Shown here piece after piece: positions 47,500 through 60,047 of a stretch of DNA of 64,000 bases. The notes under the pieces were generated by a model. It saw only the letters and a program-made list of their open reading frames with translations. It was not told the origin of the DNA and did not search any database. The translations under genes and the position numbers were made by a program. The stretch comes from Paralvinella palmiformis (Eukaryota; Annelida; Polychaeta; Terebellida; Alvinellidae). How positions within the stretch are numbered: position 1 is the stretch's first letter; every line of letters starts with the position of its first letter. The DNA is taken from positions 110,001 to 174,000 of the forward strand of contig JAODUP010000157.1 in NCBI GenBank assembly GCA_025642065.1, in the 5' to 3' direction.

Positions 47500-50400
47500 T
47501 TAATGTTTACAATCCTAAACTGTAATCGTAAATCGTCTTCGCTGTGGATCATCTGTCATAATTGTTTGACAAATAGGACCAGTTAATTCTCCTGTGAGCG
47601 GGTGGATGATTTTCTATGTGTGTTAGTAGGGGGGGGGGGTAGACACGAAATAGATAGATGTTCGAGTGGAGAACAATTAATACGCAGAGATACTAATCTA
47701 ATCTAGCACCGATTAGAATGAAAGCGGGATTGTATCCAATTGGTACATCACCAATGACTCGAAGGATGATTGCATCCAATGTTTTGTGCTCACCAGACCC
47801 TAATGCGTTCAGTTATCAGAGATTTGATCGCTGTTTATTACTGCAGAGCGCAAAAAGCTAAGGTATGAAACAGCACGTATTTATGAGATTGTGTATGTTT
47901 GTGGTGGGGATAGGTGTGTGGTTGTGTGTTTGGGTCGATGTTTAGTCATGGCCAAATATTTTCGGAAGTCTTACGTTTTAAGAATGTTTTTAACCATCAG
48001 CGATGTGTGTGAAAATAGTATGGTGCATATTATGATGAAATGTTCAATATGAAAGCCAAACTATTACCAATTACGCAAAAGCCAGACATACGGAATAATT
48101 AATTATTATTTTTTAAACAAAGGAAATAACTTGGACCTTCAACAATATCATGTGATATGATTTTGTAGTGATCATATTGAAATGGCGATTATTGTTTATT
48201 GGTTGATTTATTTTATAATCGATAATAATCGGATAGCATAAAGCGGTTGCCCAAGAAGAGGTTCCGACTATAGGAAGCTAAGGGATAGGAAGAGTGAGTT
48301 ACTGTACAAGGAACGTTCCCGGTGACGACAGATGATGCTGAGAAACAGCGGATCCCGTCTTGATGTCAGAGATGCGTCGAAGAAGGACGGCTCTAGAGAG
48401 GATTCAGTAGAGGGATCTCGGATATGGAAGTGTTGCAGTCGGAACAGGATATGTGGTCACTGCGTTCTGAACGAAAACGATAACTCCGGCCAGAAGAAAG
48501 AAATCTATGGTCACTATCCTTGATCGTTGTGGATCCAGTAATACGAACAATCGTTTACAAGTTGGTGGACTGGTATCACGTAAGGTCCGTAGAAGCCGAT
48601 CATGACACCTGCCCATGATGACTGGGATGAGGAGGCTGGGTTAAGTATATCCAGTCAAAGCGGTGTAGCTTTCACCTTACTTCATCGTGCCAAGATAATA
48701 TCTGGATGACTAAGGGAGCTGATGAGGCGTGAAACACCGTGCATATTGTAGACACAGCCAAACGGTCGTATGTATTCAGCCCATACGTAGTAGAGGTTCC
48801 GTGATGACATCGGGATCCGTGGCTGGTTCAGCTCGCTGTCGGTAAATATGTTAGTTCAGAGAAGTAATAAGCTGCCCCCCGGTGAACCTTTTCCATCCTT
48901 CTGTCAGTGAGCTATTTAGAAATGTCATTAAGTATTTCTGATGGATAGTGTCTATTGGCACACATCTACCTCTCAAACAAAAACCGATTCTACGTCGATT
49001 TTATTTATTTGCCACAAAGGTTTAGCATATTGGTAAAGATTATGTGACACAGAACAGTTTCCCTGTACACGACTAAAGAACTATAACCACGTAGTACTGA
49101 AATTCTAATTGATCGTTGTTGTGTCTCACAAATCCTATATTAACATTTTTTTCTAGATAGCAGTTATTGTAAATTTATTCCTCCTTTTCAATGCACCATG
49201 CACGCATTTCGGTGTTTCCAGATATTTTATTTCCCTTTAAAAAGCCAGAATAAAATGACAAAAATGTGTCAAGCGGTTACTTCAAAAGGCGTTCGAAAGC
49301 ATTTGGCCGTGACAACGTCTTCGTGCGCCCGGACGTGTATGTGTATGTGTGTACGCGCGCGTACACTTCATTACGTAAAATTTCTAACATCAATACCAAG
49401 TTCTATACAACGCATTTACCCGTCTATAGTCGAACGAACAGGATAATTCTGTACAAGGCCCTACGTGATATAATTAATTCACCGTACAGTCTGTAAAATT
49501 TATTTCCACTACTAACAAACACGGACTACTTGACAGTGAGACGATAAGACAATTTCCGCGACGCATGCGCAGTCCACCTCTAATGTGGTTTGCGAGTCTG
49601 TGAAATCGTGTACACTGTGAAGTGGGCTGGAACAAGAAGTGTAATTGTATGTAAATTTACGTTTTTGGGGATTCGCAGAACTAAATCGATCTACAAGTTC
49701 TTGTAGCAGTTTCATTTTTATTAAATATAACGTAGAATTATTTTTACTATTAGAGAGTACTTCTTTGGGGAAAGTTGATAGTTTATTTTTGCCTGAAAAA
49801 ATACATGTTATTGAAAATAAATCATTAAGGTGGGAACTGTAATAGACATGTTATCAATATATGAAACATATTGTGATCTCCATGATCTCACTATTGGTAG
49901 AAGGAAAGTTTGAAACGCGACCCGCAAACGAACTTTCGCTAGATGGCGCAGTCGTCGCTGAAATTGTCTATTGATGTACGATTTAGATGTGTATTGTACT
50001 CTTCACTGTCTTGTCTTTTGTTGTTTATGTCGCAGGATTGTAAATGTACACTGATGCTTATTGTTGCTGTAGTCTTTGTTATAGCATACGATGCGATGGT
50101 ATATTGTTAAATTGTCGCGTTGTACGTTGACAATAAGTGCTAGACTAGACTTGGGTTATACGATGAATGTTGTTGTTATATATGTTCTATGTAGTATATG
50201 GAAATGCACTTGAAATAAGTAATCACTTACTCGTAGTTATATACCAGTTCATACATAAGTATACATCGAGGTATGCAATCAGAATTAGAAGCTTACATAC
50301 ATACGTATACACATAGTGTATTCGGAACATGTCTAACACAAGCGTGTGTAACTACGTACATGCATTGTTAGTGCATACACATACGCACACACACACACAC

Positions 50401-50700
50401 ACACACAGACACATACCTTCGAATACCCTTATTGATTCGGCACGAAATTGATTATGACACTCGATTCGATTTGTTTTCCACTTGGCATTGGTATTATACA
50501 TTAAATAGAGCGGAGGTTCACTTACACGCGAGGTGGCGCTTCTTACCCGCTGACGGATAGTGTCCGTCAATAATCTTTAAAGATGTCTGATACGAGAACA
50601 TCTTAACACCATCCGGATTATTGACTAGCCATCGACAGACGAACCAGTTCTTCAAGTATAAGGCCCCCAGAAGTACCGTGATAGGGTCTCCGTTTCGTCA
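47500..50700. other. Intergenic, no gene recognised
   Basis: Short open frames only, none with recognisable motifs. Includes a perfect palindrome at 49,349-49,366 and a CA tract at 50,389-50,407. Confidence 0.5.
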
Positions 50701-50739
50701 TCTGCTGCTAGAACAACTTCCGGTTTCTAAGGCAGGACG

Positions 50740-50975
50740 GCCCAGTTGCGCGACGGTAGGGAAAGAGAGAGTGAGAGACGGCTCTCTCTTTTGACACGTG
50801 GTCCCGTCCGGATGCGAAGAAGACGGTTAAAGCGTGAAAGACGTACGGGCGATAATAGCAAGACGAGCGGCGTCGACGCGATCGTGACGTCATCATCCGA
50901 ACACACCTCAGACGCAGGTTTCAAAAGACAGCTGAGAAGTCGGCGAGCGAGAATACGGGGCCGGTGACGTCATAA
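50740..50975. promoter_or_regulatory. Promoter-like CpG patch with two CRE motifs
   Basis: A CpG-rich segment in AT-rich surroundings containing two perfect TGACGTCA sites (about 50,885 and 50,965). No gene could be tied to it, so function is inference. Confidence 0.35.
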
Positions 50976-51631
50976 GCATTCTAGTCGGCGACGCTGAAAT
51001 GAAGACAGGAATGAAATTTAAAATTTACCCTCAGATTAAAAAGCAAATTTACCCTCAAAGTAAAAAGTAAAATTTACCCTCAAATTTTTAAATTAACAAT
51101 TTCACAATGGAAACAATCGCATCAATCAAGTTTCTTTACAGTTTTGGGTGTATTACTTCTACTGAAATTAAGTTACAGGTAGCCGTTCGATTTTTGTCAA
51201 ATGTTAAATTAGCATCTATGGACGTGTACAGGTCAATAATGTTCGTGATTTGCATTAGATTTCGTCTCCATCATTTACCACCGCATCATCCGTTCGTCTC
51301 GTCGAATTTGAAAACATCTGAATTGAGTTATCCTCACTGAACAGCGCCATACTTAACGGAGTAACATGCAATATAATTCGTGGTAATCACAACAATGTCG
51401 AAAACATCGAGCATTAACCCGCCCTTTGAAGCGTTTATGGTTTGATTATACCAAATCATTTACGTTAGTAACGCCGTCATTACCGTGTACATACGTTTAT
51501 CAGTGTATTTATTTCTCTATGGGAACATATTCAATATTGAACATCTTTGACATCGGGATGAGCGGTCTAGCAAATTAAGCACAATACCAGGATAATGCAC
51601 TACGGAAGCAAAATGGCCACAACAACCTGTC

Positions 51632-51635
51632 CACT

Positions 51636-51674
<39 letters not shown>

Positions 51675-51675
51675 G
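51632..51675. repeat. (TA)n microsatellite
   Basis: About 20 TA units. Confidence 0.95.
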
Positions 51676-52172
51676 ATCATCTTACGCCAAATTAATAACA
51701 ACACTGGCGTCATACCAGGTCTACATCAAACGGAGGCCGAACTCGAATTTATGGCCCCAGTTTTTGCGCTTCTCGCCCGTCGAGAATGGCAACGAACGAA
51801 AGGCGGACCCGCCGAGGCGGACCTAAATTCGATTTCAGCCAATCTGGACACGTAAATAGTTGATCCAGCATCACTGATTGATATTAATTGGGTCGCGCTG
51901 ATTACATCGTGGGCGACGGCGAAATAGACGTTAAAGAAGCTTATATAGACCGCGGAATGATGATGATGATGAAGATGATGCTGATGATGATGAAGACGAG
52001 GAGGACACACACGAATCGTGGATCAACTTTGGTCGGAAGAGAGAGAGAGAGAGAGCACAGCGTTATACGCACAGCCAATGGTTATCATAGGACCTTATAC
52101 AGACAACACCGACAGACGAACGACGTCACACCATGATCTCGTTACGTCAGTACACACTTAAGCGAACGACGC

Positions 52173-52230
52173 CGGGGGAATTCGACTTCGGGGATTCCCT
52201 TATGGAGGATTCCAATCGGAGAATCCCCTC
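52173..52230. promoter_or_regulatory. Cluster of kappaB-like motifs
   Basis: GGGGATTCCC (52190-52199) is a perfect NF-kappaB/Rel consensus. GGGGGAATTC, GAGGATTCC and the reverse of AGAATCCCC lie within 40 bases on either side. It lies about 2 kb beyond the POPDC stop. Confidence 0.35.
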
Positions 52231-52503
52231 GTGTGGGGGGTGGAGTAGGGGCGCCTTATACCGTGACATCACCTGGTAGCGGACTATCCCTTTACCCGGT
52301 GGGACGAACGTAACGCGATGCCGGGAAAAGTCTGAAAGTTACAGACCATGAGACGTTGAAAGGAGATGATTACAAAGCGATGTGATTGGTCCGCAATTAT
52401 CACTTCAACTGACCTATTTATAATAATACGTCATGTCATTCTAAACGGTACTATATTACTGCTTAGGAATTTATAACTTTACAATATTGTCATTATGACT
52501 TAG

Positions 52504-52505
52504 AG

Positions 52506-52550
<45 letters not shown>
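52504..52550. repeat. (ATT)n microsatellite
   Basis: About 15 ATT units. Confidence 0.96.
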
Positions 52551-52559
52551 GCGCGGCAT

Positions 52560-54140
52560 AATCGGTATATATCAAGCTCAACTGTGAAGACAGCGGCCAT
52601 CAATAACGGAATATGACGTTGATCTTATGAGAACCACGTCTACTCCAATAATTTTCTTCATAATTAAATTTATAGAACAAAAACAATCATTAAAGAAAAT
52701 TGTATGTTTATGATCTGGTGCATTGAAAACCGTGTAAATTACAATATATGTGCCCAAAATAATTCGATAAAACCTTTTGTCGGTGTCATTAGAATGACAA
52801 ATTCACACTTAACAACATTGCCATAACAAAACAAAACTTCTCCATCACGCTGAAATAATAATTGCTTTTAAGAAAACGATGAGTGACTCATAACAATGTG
52901 AAACGTAGCACATTGAAATATAACTGCAACAGCGTAAAAACGTATATGTATATGAAGAATCCGGGAAAGAATAGTATACAATAATTTGAATTAAACCTTG
53001 AAGCCTCTATTTAAAGCAGTCAGGACGCGAAAGTTTGCCAGCATTCACGTCGTAATACTGACTATAGCGAAATGGAAGAAATTGTCCAAACTTCAGCATC
53101 TGACGCAAGAGCAATCTTGGAATTACCATTAAAATATATTTCCATGTTTCGCGCGTTAAAACTTTCGAGTGATCTGCGTATATGACCCGGCCATTACGGC
53201 GTTGCATTATTTGACACAATCGCTTCCTACGATCCCACATTTCTCCTTTACACGTATAGGAAGAAAGAGTTGACTACTCACTAAGGCACAATCAAAGGAT
53301 AAGGAGGGTACATTTTGTTTCGAAGTTTTTGTCTCGCCAAAAAGTAAACAAACACAAAATCCGTCAATCTGATGACGACATTTCTTTCATCGTAACTCCG
53401 ATATAAATATCATAAGTTGACGGGTCATTAATTTTGCTCGATGAATCAAATGAACCTGAATGGAAGGACAAGAAAGGGCTTCGGTAAACATCACGCTATA
53501 GAATGAAAGGGAGCGAGTTTTACAAAACGAAATAGTAGCGAGCTGTGGAAGAATTTATTAGCCGGAAGGAGAATGCATCAAGACACGAAGATAACAGTAA
53601 AACTAATGCTATATTAATTAAATAGACCATCCTTGCCCACGATGACAACGGCGTGTTCTCCCACAGAAATAATTCGCCGTTCTGCCATTAGTAAATCTTC
53701 ACACGGCGCAGACTCGATATTACAGTGTTGTGGCAGCGGTTGGCTTTTTTGTTTGGGGACTCTTCCCCAAACGCATTATTTCCAAGGCTGATAACGTCTG
53801 CCTTTCCGAGGTGAGCACGTAGCGACCGATAAAAGCTTTCACGGGTTCTTGGCCCGTGTGCGTGGAATAGAGACAGGGGTATAGTTTTGTTGGGGCGTGT
53901 CTGAAATTAACCGAACTAGCATAATTGCTAGGTAATATGCACGACGCCCGCCTTCCAGATGGCAGCTTTGGGCTAATTATGACACCGAAGATTCAGCTGT
54001 TAGGTACTCACAGACCTCCAATTTTTGGCACAGGAAACAAAGGAGCCTCGGCCTTCATGCACCATAGAAATAGTGCCCTAGAGATGCCAACCGCTTAAAT
54101 AGCCATTGTAAAGCAGAGCGGGTTTATGATACACGAGTAT
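52560..54140. other. Intergenic 3' of POPDC, no gene recognised
   Basis: A minus-strand open frame at 53,007-53,240 (77 codons) has normal composition but no recognisable motif or clear splice context. The POPDC 3' UTR should start here. Confidence 0.45.
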
Positions 54141-54144
54141 GCAT

Positions 54145-54522
54145 TCACGTGTGGTGTGTTTGCGGGATTGTGTGCGTGTGTGTGTGTGTGTCACCTGTAT
54201 TCCTCGATCCTGCACTACTGCTGGCGCTATCTGGTGGCGAAGTCTGCCTTAATATCCCGTTCGGCTTCCTCTGGACGAAGTTCGGCGAGTAGCGCTGGAG
54301 GTTGTGACGTAGATAGGAACCGGATGTCTTATTGGCCAACACCCGGATGTATTGAGGGTGCGACAACAGCATCTCGTGTACCTGATATAGTTTGTGAGTT
54401 ATGTCCTTGCCGAGAAGGTTCGTAATTACAGAAGCAAAGTACGGCTTTTCTTGGACAAAGTCTCTCAGGTGGTCGGTCTCCCACGTCAACAAACGGCTGT
54501 CATCGGTGGCACGAATACTGAC
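54145..54522 (-). CDS. POPDC: POPDC exon 3: end of Popeye domain and C-terminal tail
   Basis: Acceptor cctgctcag. Begins VSIRATDDSRLLTWETDHLR and continues to TNLLGKDITHKLYQ, the conserved end of the Popeye domain. The tail is polar and closes with a His-Thr repeat translated from a GT/CA microsatellite. A possible donor (acag|gtgaca) at 54195/54194 could instead splice the tail to a further exon, which I could not find. Confidence 0.85.
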   Translation of the reverse strand, partial: VSIRATDDSRLLTWETDHLRDFVQEKPYFASVITNLLGKDITHKLYQVHEMLLSHPQYIRVLANKTSGSYLRHNLQRYSPNFVQRKPNGILRQTSPPDSASSSAGSRNTGDTHTHTHTIPQTHHT

Positions 54523-57500
54523 CTGAGCAGGAAAGAAGGAGAAAATTTATTTTAAAATAAATAAATAAAACAGGAGTAAAATGAAATATTAAAAAATACA
54601 TAATACTGCTAGAAAGTACGATCACTGGAGAGACATCGAAAAAAACTACGTTTGAGAAAGTAAACCAAAAATTTGCTAGACAGATAATTTCCTGTTTGTG
54701 TGGAATTGCGCGGAGAGCACAGCTTTAGGACAAGGTCGGCGCTAAACAACATCACAAACAATGATTGTCTTCAGCGGAAATGGCTTGTCTGTATGGGAAC
54801 AATGCTGGAGATTGGCAGACTGAAACCCTGTTCATCTGAAGGCTGAAACGCGACACCTCGTAGGTGGCGTTCGCTAGGAGAAGTCGCCAACCAAGGCCAG
54901 TTCGATGCCACTACCTACCTGGAAGCACGGCGTCGCCTGGTTTTCCTCCGTGTCCAGGGCGAGCGCGTCATATTCCACCGAGTCGACGAACTGATCGGGC
55001 TCAATGTAATGTAGGAAGAGATTATCACAAGTCACCTTCAGTCTGAAACACACAATTGTGGTACATTTATATCTGGTTGGGATCGCTAAGCTTCAATATC
55101 ATTGAAAGCGTTTTTTAATTTCTCATTATAAATCGGTGTAATGCTAATTATGAATACTCGTATTTTAGAATCAGTATATCGCCTAAAGCATTAAGTGACA
55201 TGCATCTATCTAAAATACACATCTACACAAGATTTTGGTTCATCGTTTGAACTAGATATATAGAATGTTGTTCAAATTGATTTGATGTAAAAGTTTTCAG
55301 AAGTTTCCATTTTTCACAAACAGGCGAAAGGATTATTCTGCGAATTCTGTTTACCACCAAAACGTCTATTATATTTTTACCTTTTAATTTATTTTGACAA
55401 TTCACACCAGAATACATTCCAAATTAAATGATTACATATGCTCGCTCATCCTCATTTATAAACGCGACCATCTATTTCGTGTGAACGCTTAACGAAAAAC
55501 CCGTTTATTTAACATTTAATATGAAGCTTTAGGTAAAGAAAACCCTACATTATACGAACTGATTTATGTTTCAAAGGAATACTAATTCGTAATCAGAATA
55601 AAATGTGCCCTCGAATATTACATTTTATCCAACCATATGCTATGAACATACACATTTATCACTTTATATGTAGTGCAAAATGAAACAAAAAGTACCAGAC
55701 ATTTTCATTAAGTAGCAAAAACATTGCTGCGCAGTTAGACCTGGCGTGATTGATAACTTCCAAATGGTGTTGTGATGTGAAGTTCTGCATATTTGCTATT
55801 ATTATATGTTTGGCAAATTAGCCTGATTTTCAGTAGATGTTTTGTCAACACGAATTTTGCCGAACAATCTACAACGATAATACAGTTATAATCTAAGTAA
55901 TCTCTAGGCACATATAGCACGTATTCGCGGATTGGGAAACTGCTCTTCCTGGATTTCGCTCAACTGATACTTTACCAACTACATATAATGTACCGGATTA
56001 GATCCGTTTTCTTTCCTTTTCCCTAGATGTGTACGTTTTGTTTATTACATGCAAGCGTTTTGATATAATAAACAAACAAACAAACAAACATGTCTTTTCA
56101 TTTAAAACGGCTTTACGAGATAACAGAAGCCGGTTTTATCATTTTAGCTTGTGATATTGTAAGACATCTTCGACATACGTTTTCAATCACTTCTGAAGAA
56201 GATGATGATCGATGTTTTACGGCCACTTTTGTGCGCAGGGTAGGCTAAATGGGCCGAGCGATCTCCAAATTTAACGAAGCGAAGTCCAAGATGAAACAAC
56301 ATTCAGATATGCCCGCGCAGAAATTCGAACTCGGATGGCAGTGATCTGTGATCCAACGCGCTACCAGTTAGACAAGGGAGGCGCCCTCAATCATTTCTGA
56401 AGCGGTCCCCATTAGTGGTATAATTAATAGACGGACATCATACGATGATATATATGTAATAAGACACCTTAGCCATAAGCAGCTAGACGATGATAAAGCC
56501 GACACAGCTGGCTGTGGGAGTGCAACGACACCAAGCTATTATACAGATAGGGAAGGTGTTCTACTCTTTAAGTACAAACTGGGTTAAATACAGTTAGAGT
56601 GGAATTCTGTGCTAGCGGATGCTTAATTTCATCGATGGCTTCAAAGAAGCTATCTGAGCTCATTTCAAAACCAAACAGACATAACTTTTAAGGAAATCCA
56701 GACCTTCAGCTTTAACTAGTACTACTGATAATATTATAACATTTATTATTGTTCGATACATCAAAGTGATCGATATACAGTATCCATTCGATCATTAGCT
56801 CGGGCGCCTCCATGGCCTAACTAGTAGCGCGGTTGGCCACAGATCTATAGCACCTGGGTTCAAACCCCAGCCAGCCTATGTCAGAAGGGTGTTTCACCTT
56901 TCACTTCGCCTCATTACCTTTGGAGGTCGCTCGGCCCATTTAGCCTACCTTGTGCATAAAAGTGGCCGTAAAAACAGCAACACTGTTTTATATTCCTATC
57001 ATCAGCTGCCTGATTCGGTCATCTTTCTTAAAAGACAACATAAATCCGATCCTCTAATTCGGCGGCCAGATGTTGATTGCCGGTCGAAATCCAATTGAAT
57101 TAAACGACCGCCATATAATGACCTCCTCCGCTGTATGAACCGTGAGTCTAGTCAGTTGATAGGGGTACATCGTGTTTTATACGACCGATTTGAAGTTCGA
57201 CCACTTTAGCTATACACGACTGCGCGTTTCAGAATGTTCATACTTTCATCATTTCAATGGATAACTACGCCTCTGATATGAACATATTCAAGAGTTATAT
57301 CAAATGAGGTGATATCGTCAATTAAGTTGATATATAGTTCACTGACAAGATACCGTTATGTACAGAATCACCATCTCGTTAATTGGTAGCATTTTTTAAA
57401 GCAGTCATTTCATTTGGGACATCCTATAACAAATGAATACTGGTCACATGATATTGATCGCATGATCCTAGTCACATGACATTGGTCACATGACTCCCAA

Positions 57501-58025
57501 GAAAATGGCGCCGTATTACGTTGGCCACACGACATAGGGGCGGGACACATGGTATTCGTAGAAGACGTTCCACACTGTTGATCCAGATAATCAGTTATCA
57601 TCTGATATCTGCGAAGAATGAGACAAATTAAACCTATCCAGAACTTGTCACGGATGATAGCACCGTGAAGCATACTCGGGATAGGTGGATGTAATTAGTT
57701 TCCGGAATAGATGACGTGCCTTCCGAGTCTGGACCGTGTTCTACAACGAGATGTCACGGTAATGAAAAGTAATTATGTTGTCCTGGACACATTTGATTAC
57801 CTATCAGTAGTCCTCATGACTGGAGATGTCCCGTACAGAATAAAGTGTGTCAAGAATCATCGCTTAAGTCTGGTGTCACAATGGTTCGCTTCACGATCAT
57901 GAATATAGAGGATATTTTTTTGGTAGTTCAACGAATCGAATCTGATTCGTTGGCCCACATCTTTAAATACGTGAGTGAACTGAAGTAAACACGTTCGTAC
58001 CTCCCTCCTTCTATGCCGACGCACA

Positions 58026-58067
<42 letters not shown>

Positions 58068-59853
58068 TAGACATATTCTATCCAACAATTTATGTAATCT
58101 GATGAAGGCTTGAACAAGTCTAAACCAGTCATTGCTATTGGAGTTATTCATGTTATATTGTTACTATCATTATTGATCAGAGTTTATTTCGATTATTGCC
58201 AATATAATTCAATTATATTGTGTATTAATGTTTAACTTTTCTTTTTAGGTTTTATTTTGGTTTGTCCATGAGGTCGATCAATTCTTGGCTATAGTGTACC
58301 ACACTAATCGTGTTTTTGCGTCGATTATACTGCGTTCTTTTTATTTAGATATAATCCTGTTCTGTATTGGTTTTATAGCACTCACTCACGCACACACACA
58401 TACGCATGCGCGCATGCACGCACGCACGCACAAACACACAAACACACACACACATATGTACTCATTCAAATGCGCAAAAGCCCACATGTATATCTGTTTG
58501 CGTGCATGCATGCATGCATCTATACCGACATACATACGTACACATATATACACATCCATACGTACATACACACATATGTACGCAGAAGTCAACATATACC
58601 CATTCGTGGTGAAATATCTGTTATCCATACATCTCTAAGTATGTGTACCGATTTACTAGGTAGGCACATGCACAAACACATTAATACATAAATCACGCAT
58701 ACAGACGACGTACTTTGACTGGACTTTGACCCTTAAATAACGACAACAACAACAAATAATACAAGTATATATATATATATATATATATAATCACGGTCTT
58801 CCATAAATGTTATTAACGGCTACGTGCCTCCCTATAATAGAGATCTATTTGCCTTCAGTCTTAAGCCTGTAGTTACTGGAGTGTATAGGCACAAGAATAA
58901 TTACCACCAGGATGTAATCTACGAGGAGGAACAGCCTCGTTCTTTCCAGGCCTATTTACCAGCAGTATACTGTCAATGCTAATTTTGTCTGTCCTGTTCC
59001 CAGATCCAGACGCCCTCGGAACGAGACGCTCGGGCGAAGAAAGGCATTATAATGATGTAAATATTATTAAACAATAGCCCGGGGCAGTAATTGGTTATTG
59101 GAAGGATTCCTTGTCTTTATAAAGCACCGAATGGCATCAGTTAGCCTTCACCGTTTCTCCTTGGCAACGAAATAACAAGTTTATTTAGTGTCTTACGCCT
59201 ACGATTATGGGATGGCATTTATATCCGATGTTGCTCGCATTTATAGATATTGTGATAAATAAAGTTGGTCTTTAGCACACGCAACAACAAACAACATGTA
59301 ATACACCATCAAGGATGTCGCACTTTCCAGATGGTTTCGGTTTACAGTAGCAGCACCACAGGCATTTAAAAGCGGGCACGAACTTTCATCGCTTCTCGCG
59401 TGAACGCGTTCATGGTGTCCGGGAAAAATCCCAAATACGAACTTTGGGCTTGTATGAGTAAAGCTGTCCCGCTATCGATGCGTCACGGACACATTGTATG
59501 CATTATACCGATCAATGTCCTTTCCATTTATCAGTACCAGGCCTAATCATTGCATTATTGATGGCAGCAGCGCCATCGCTTGTTTTTTGTACAAGGAAGT
59601 CACTAAAAGCGAGAGCAGTACTCTTAGTTTAGCTATTTGGCTGGAGGGGACTACTTGTTAGAAATGTATGTTAGACGTATTTTTATACCAAGTCTGATTT
59701 TTTTCACTCTCCGATATTTAGGATAAGAGAAGGCTAATTGATAACTTATAGTGGTTTTTTTCTAATAAGGCATTGAATTGGCTTATATATAAATAGGATT
59801 TAAAGTATATTAACGCCTGGCTGTAGTTTTAAAGGCCTATGTTAAAATTACCA

Positions 59854-59894
<41 letters not shown>

Positions 59895-60009
59895 TCTGAC
59901 TGTAATAATGTAACCAAACAAATACTAGAACAAAAGGTTATAATTATATGTATGATATAGGTTTGTTAGTCTATCTCTATCTCTCTCTCACGCACACCAC
60001 ACACACACA

Positions 60010-60047
<38 letters not shown>

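Noticed and set aside
53007..53240. 77-codon minus-strand open frame with normal composition
   Set aside because: No family motif, no convincing splice sites, and it lies past the POPDC stop; too weak to call.
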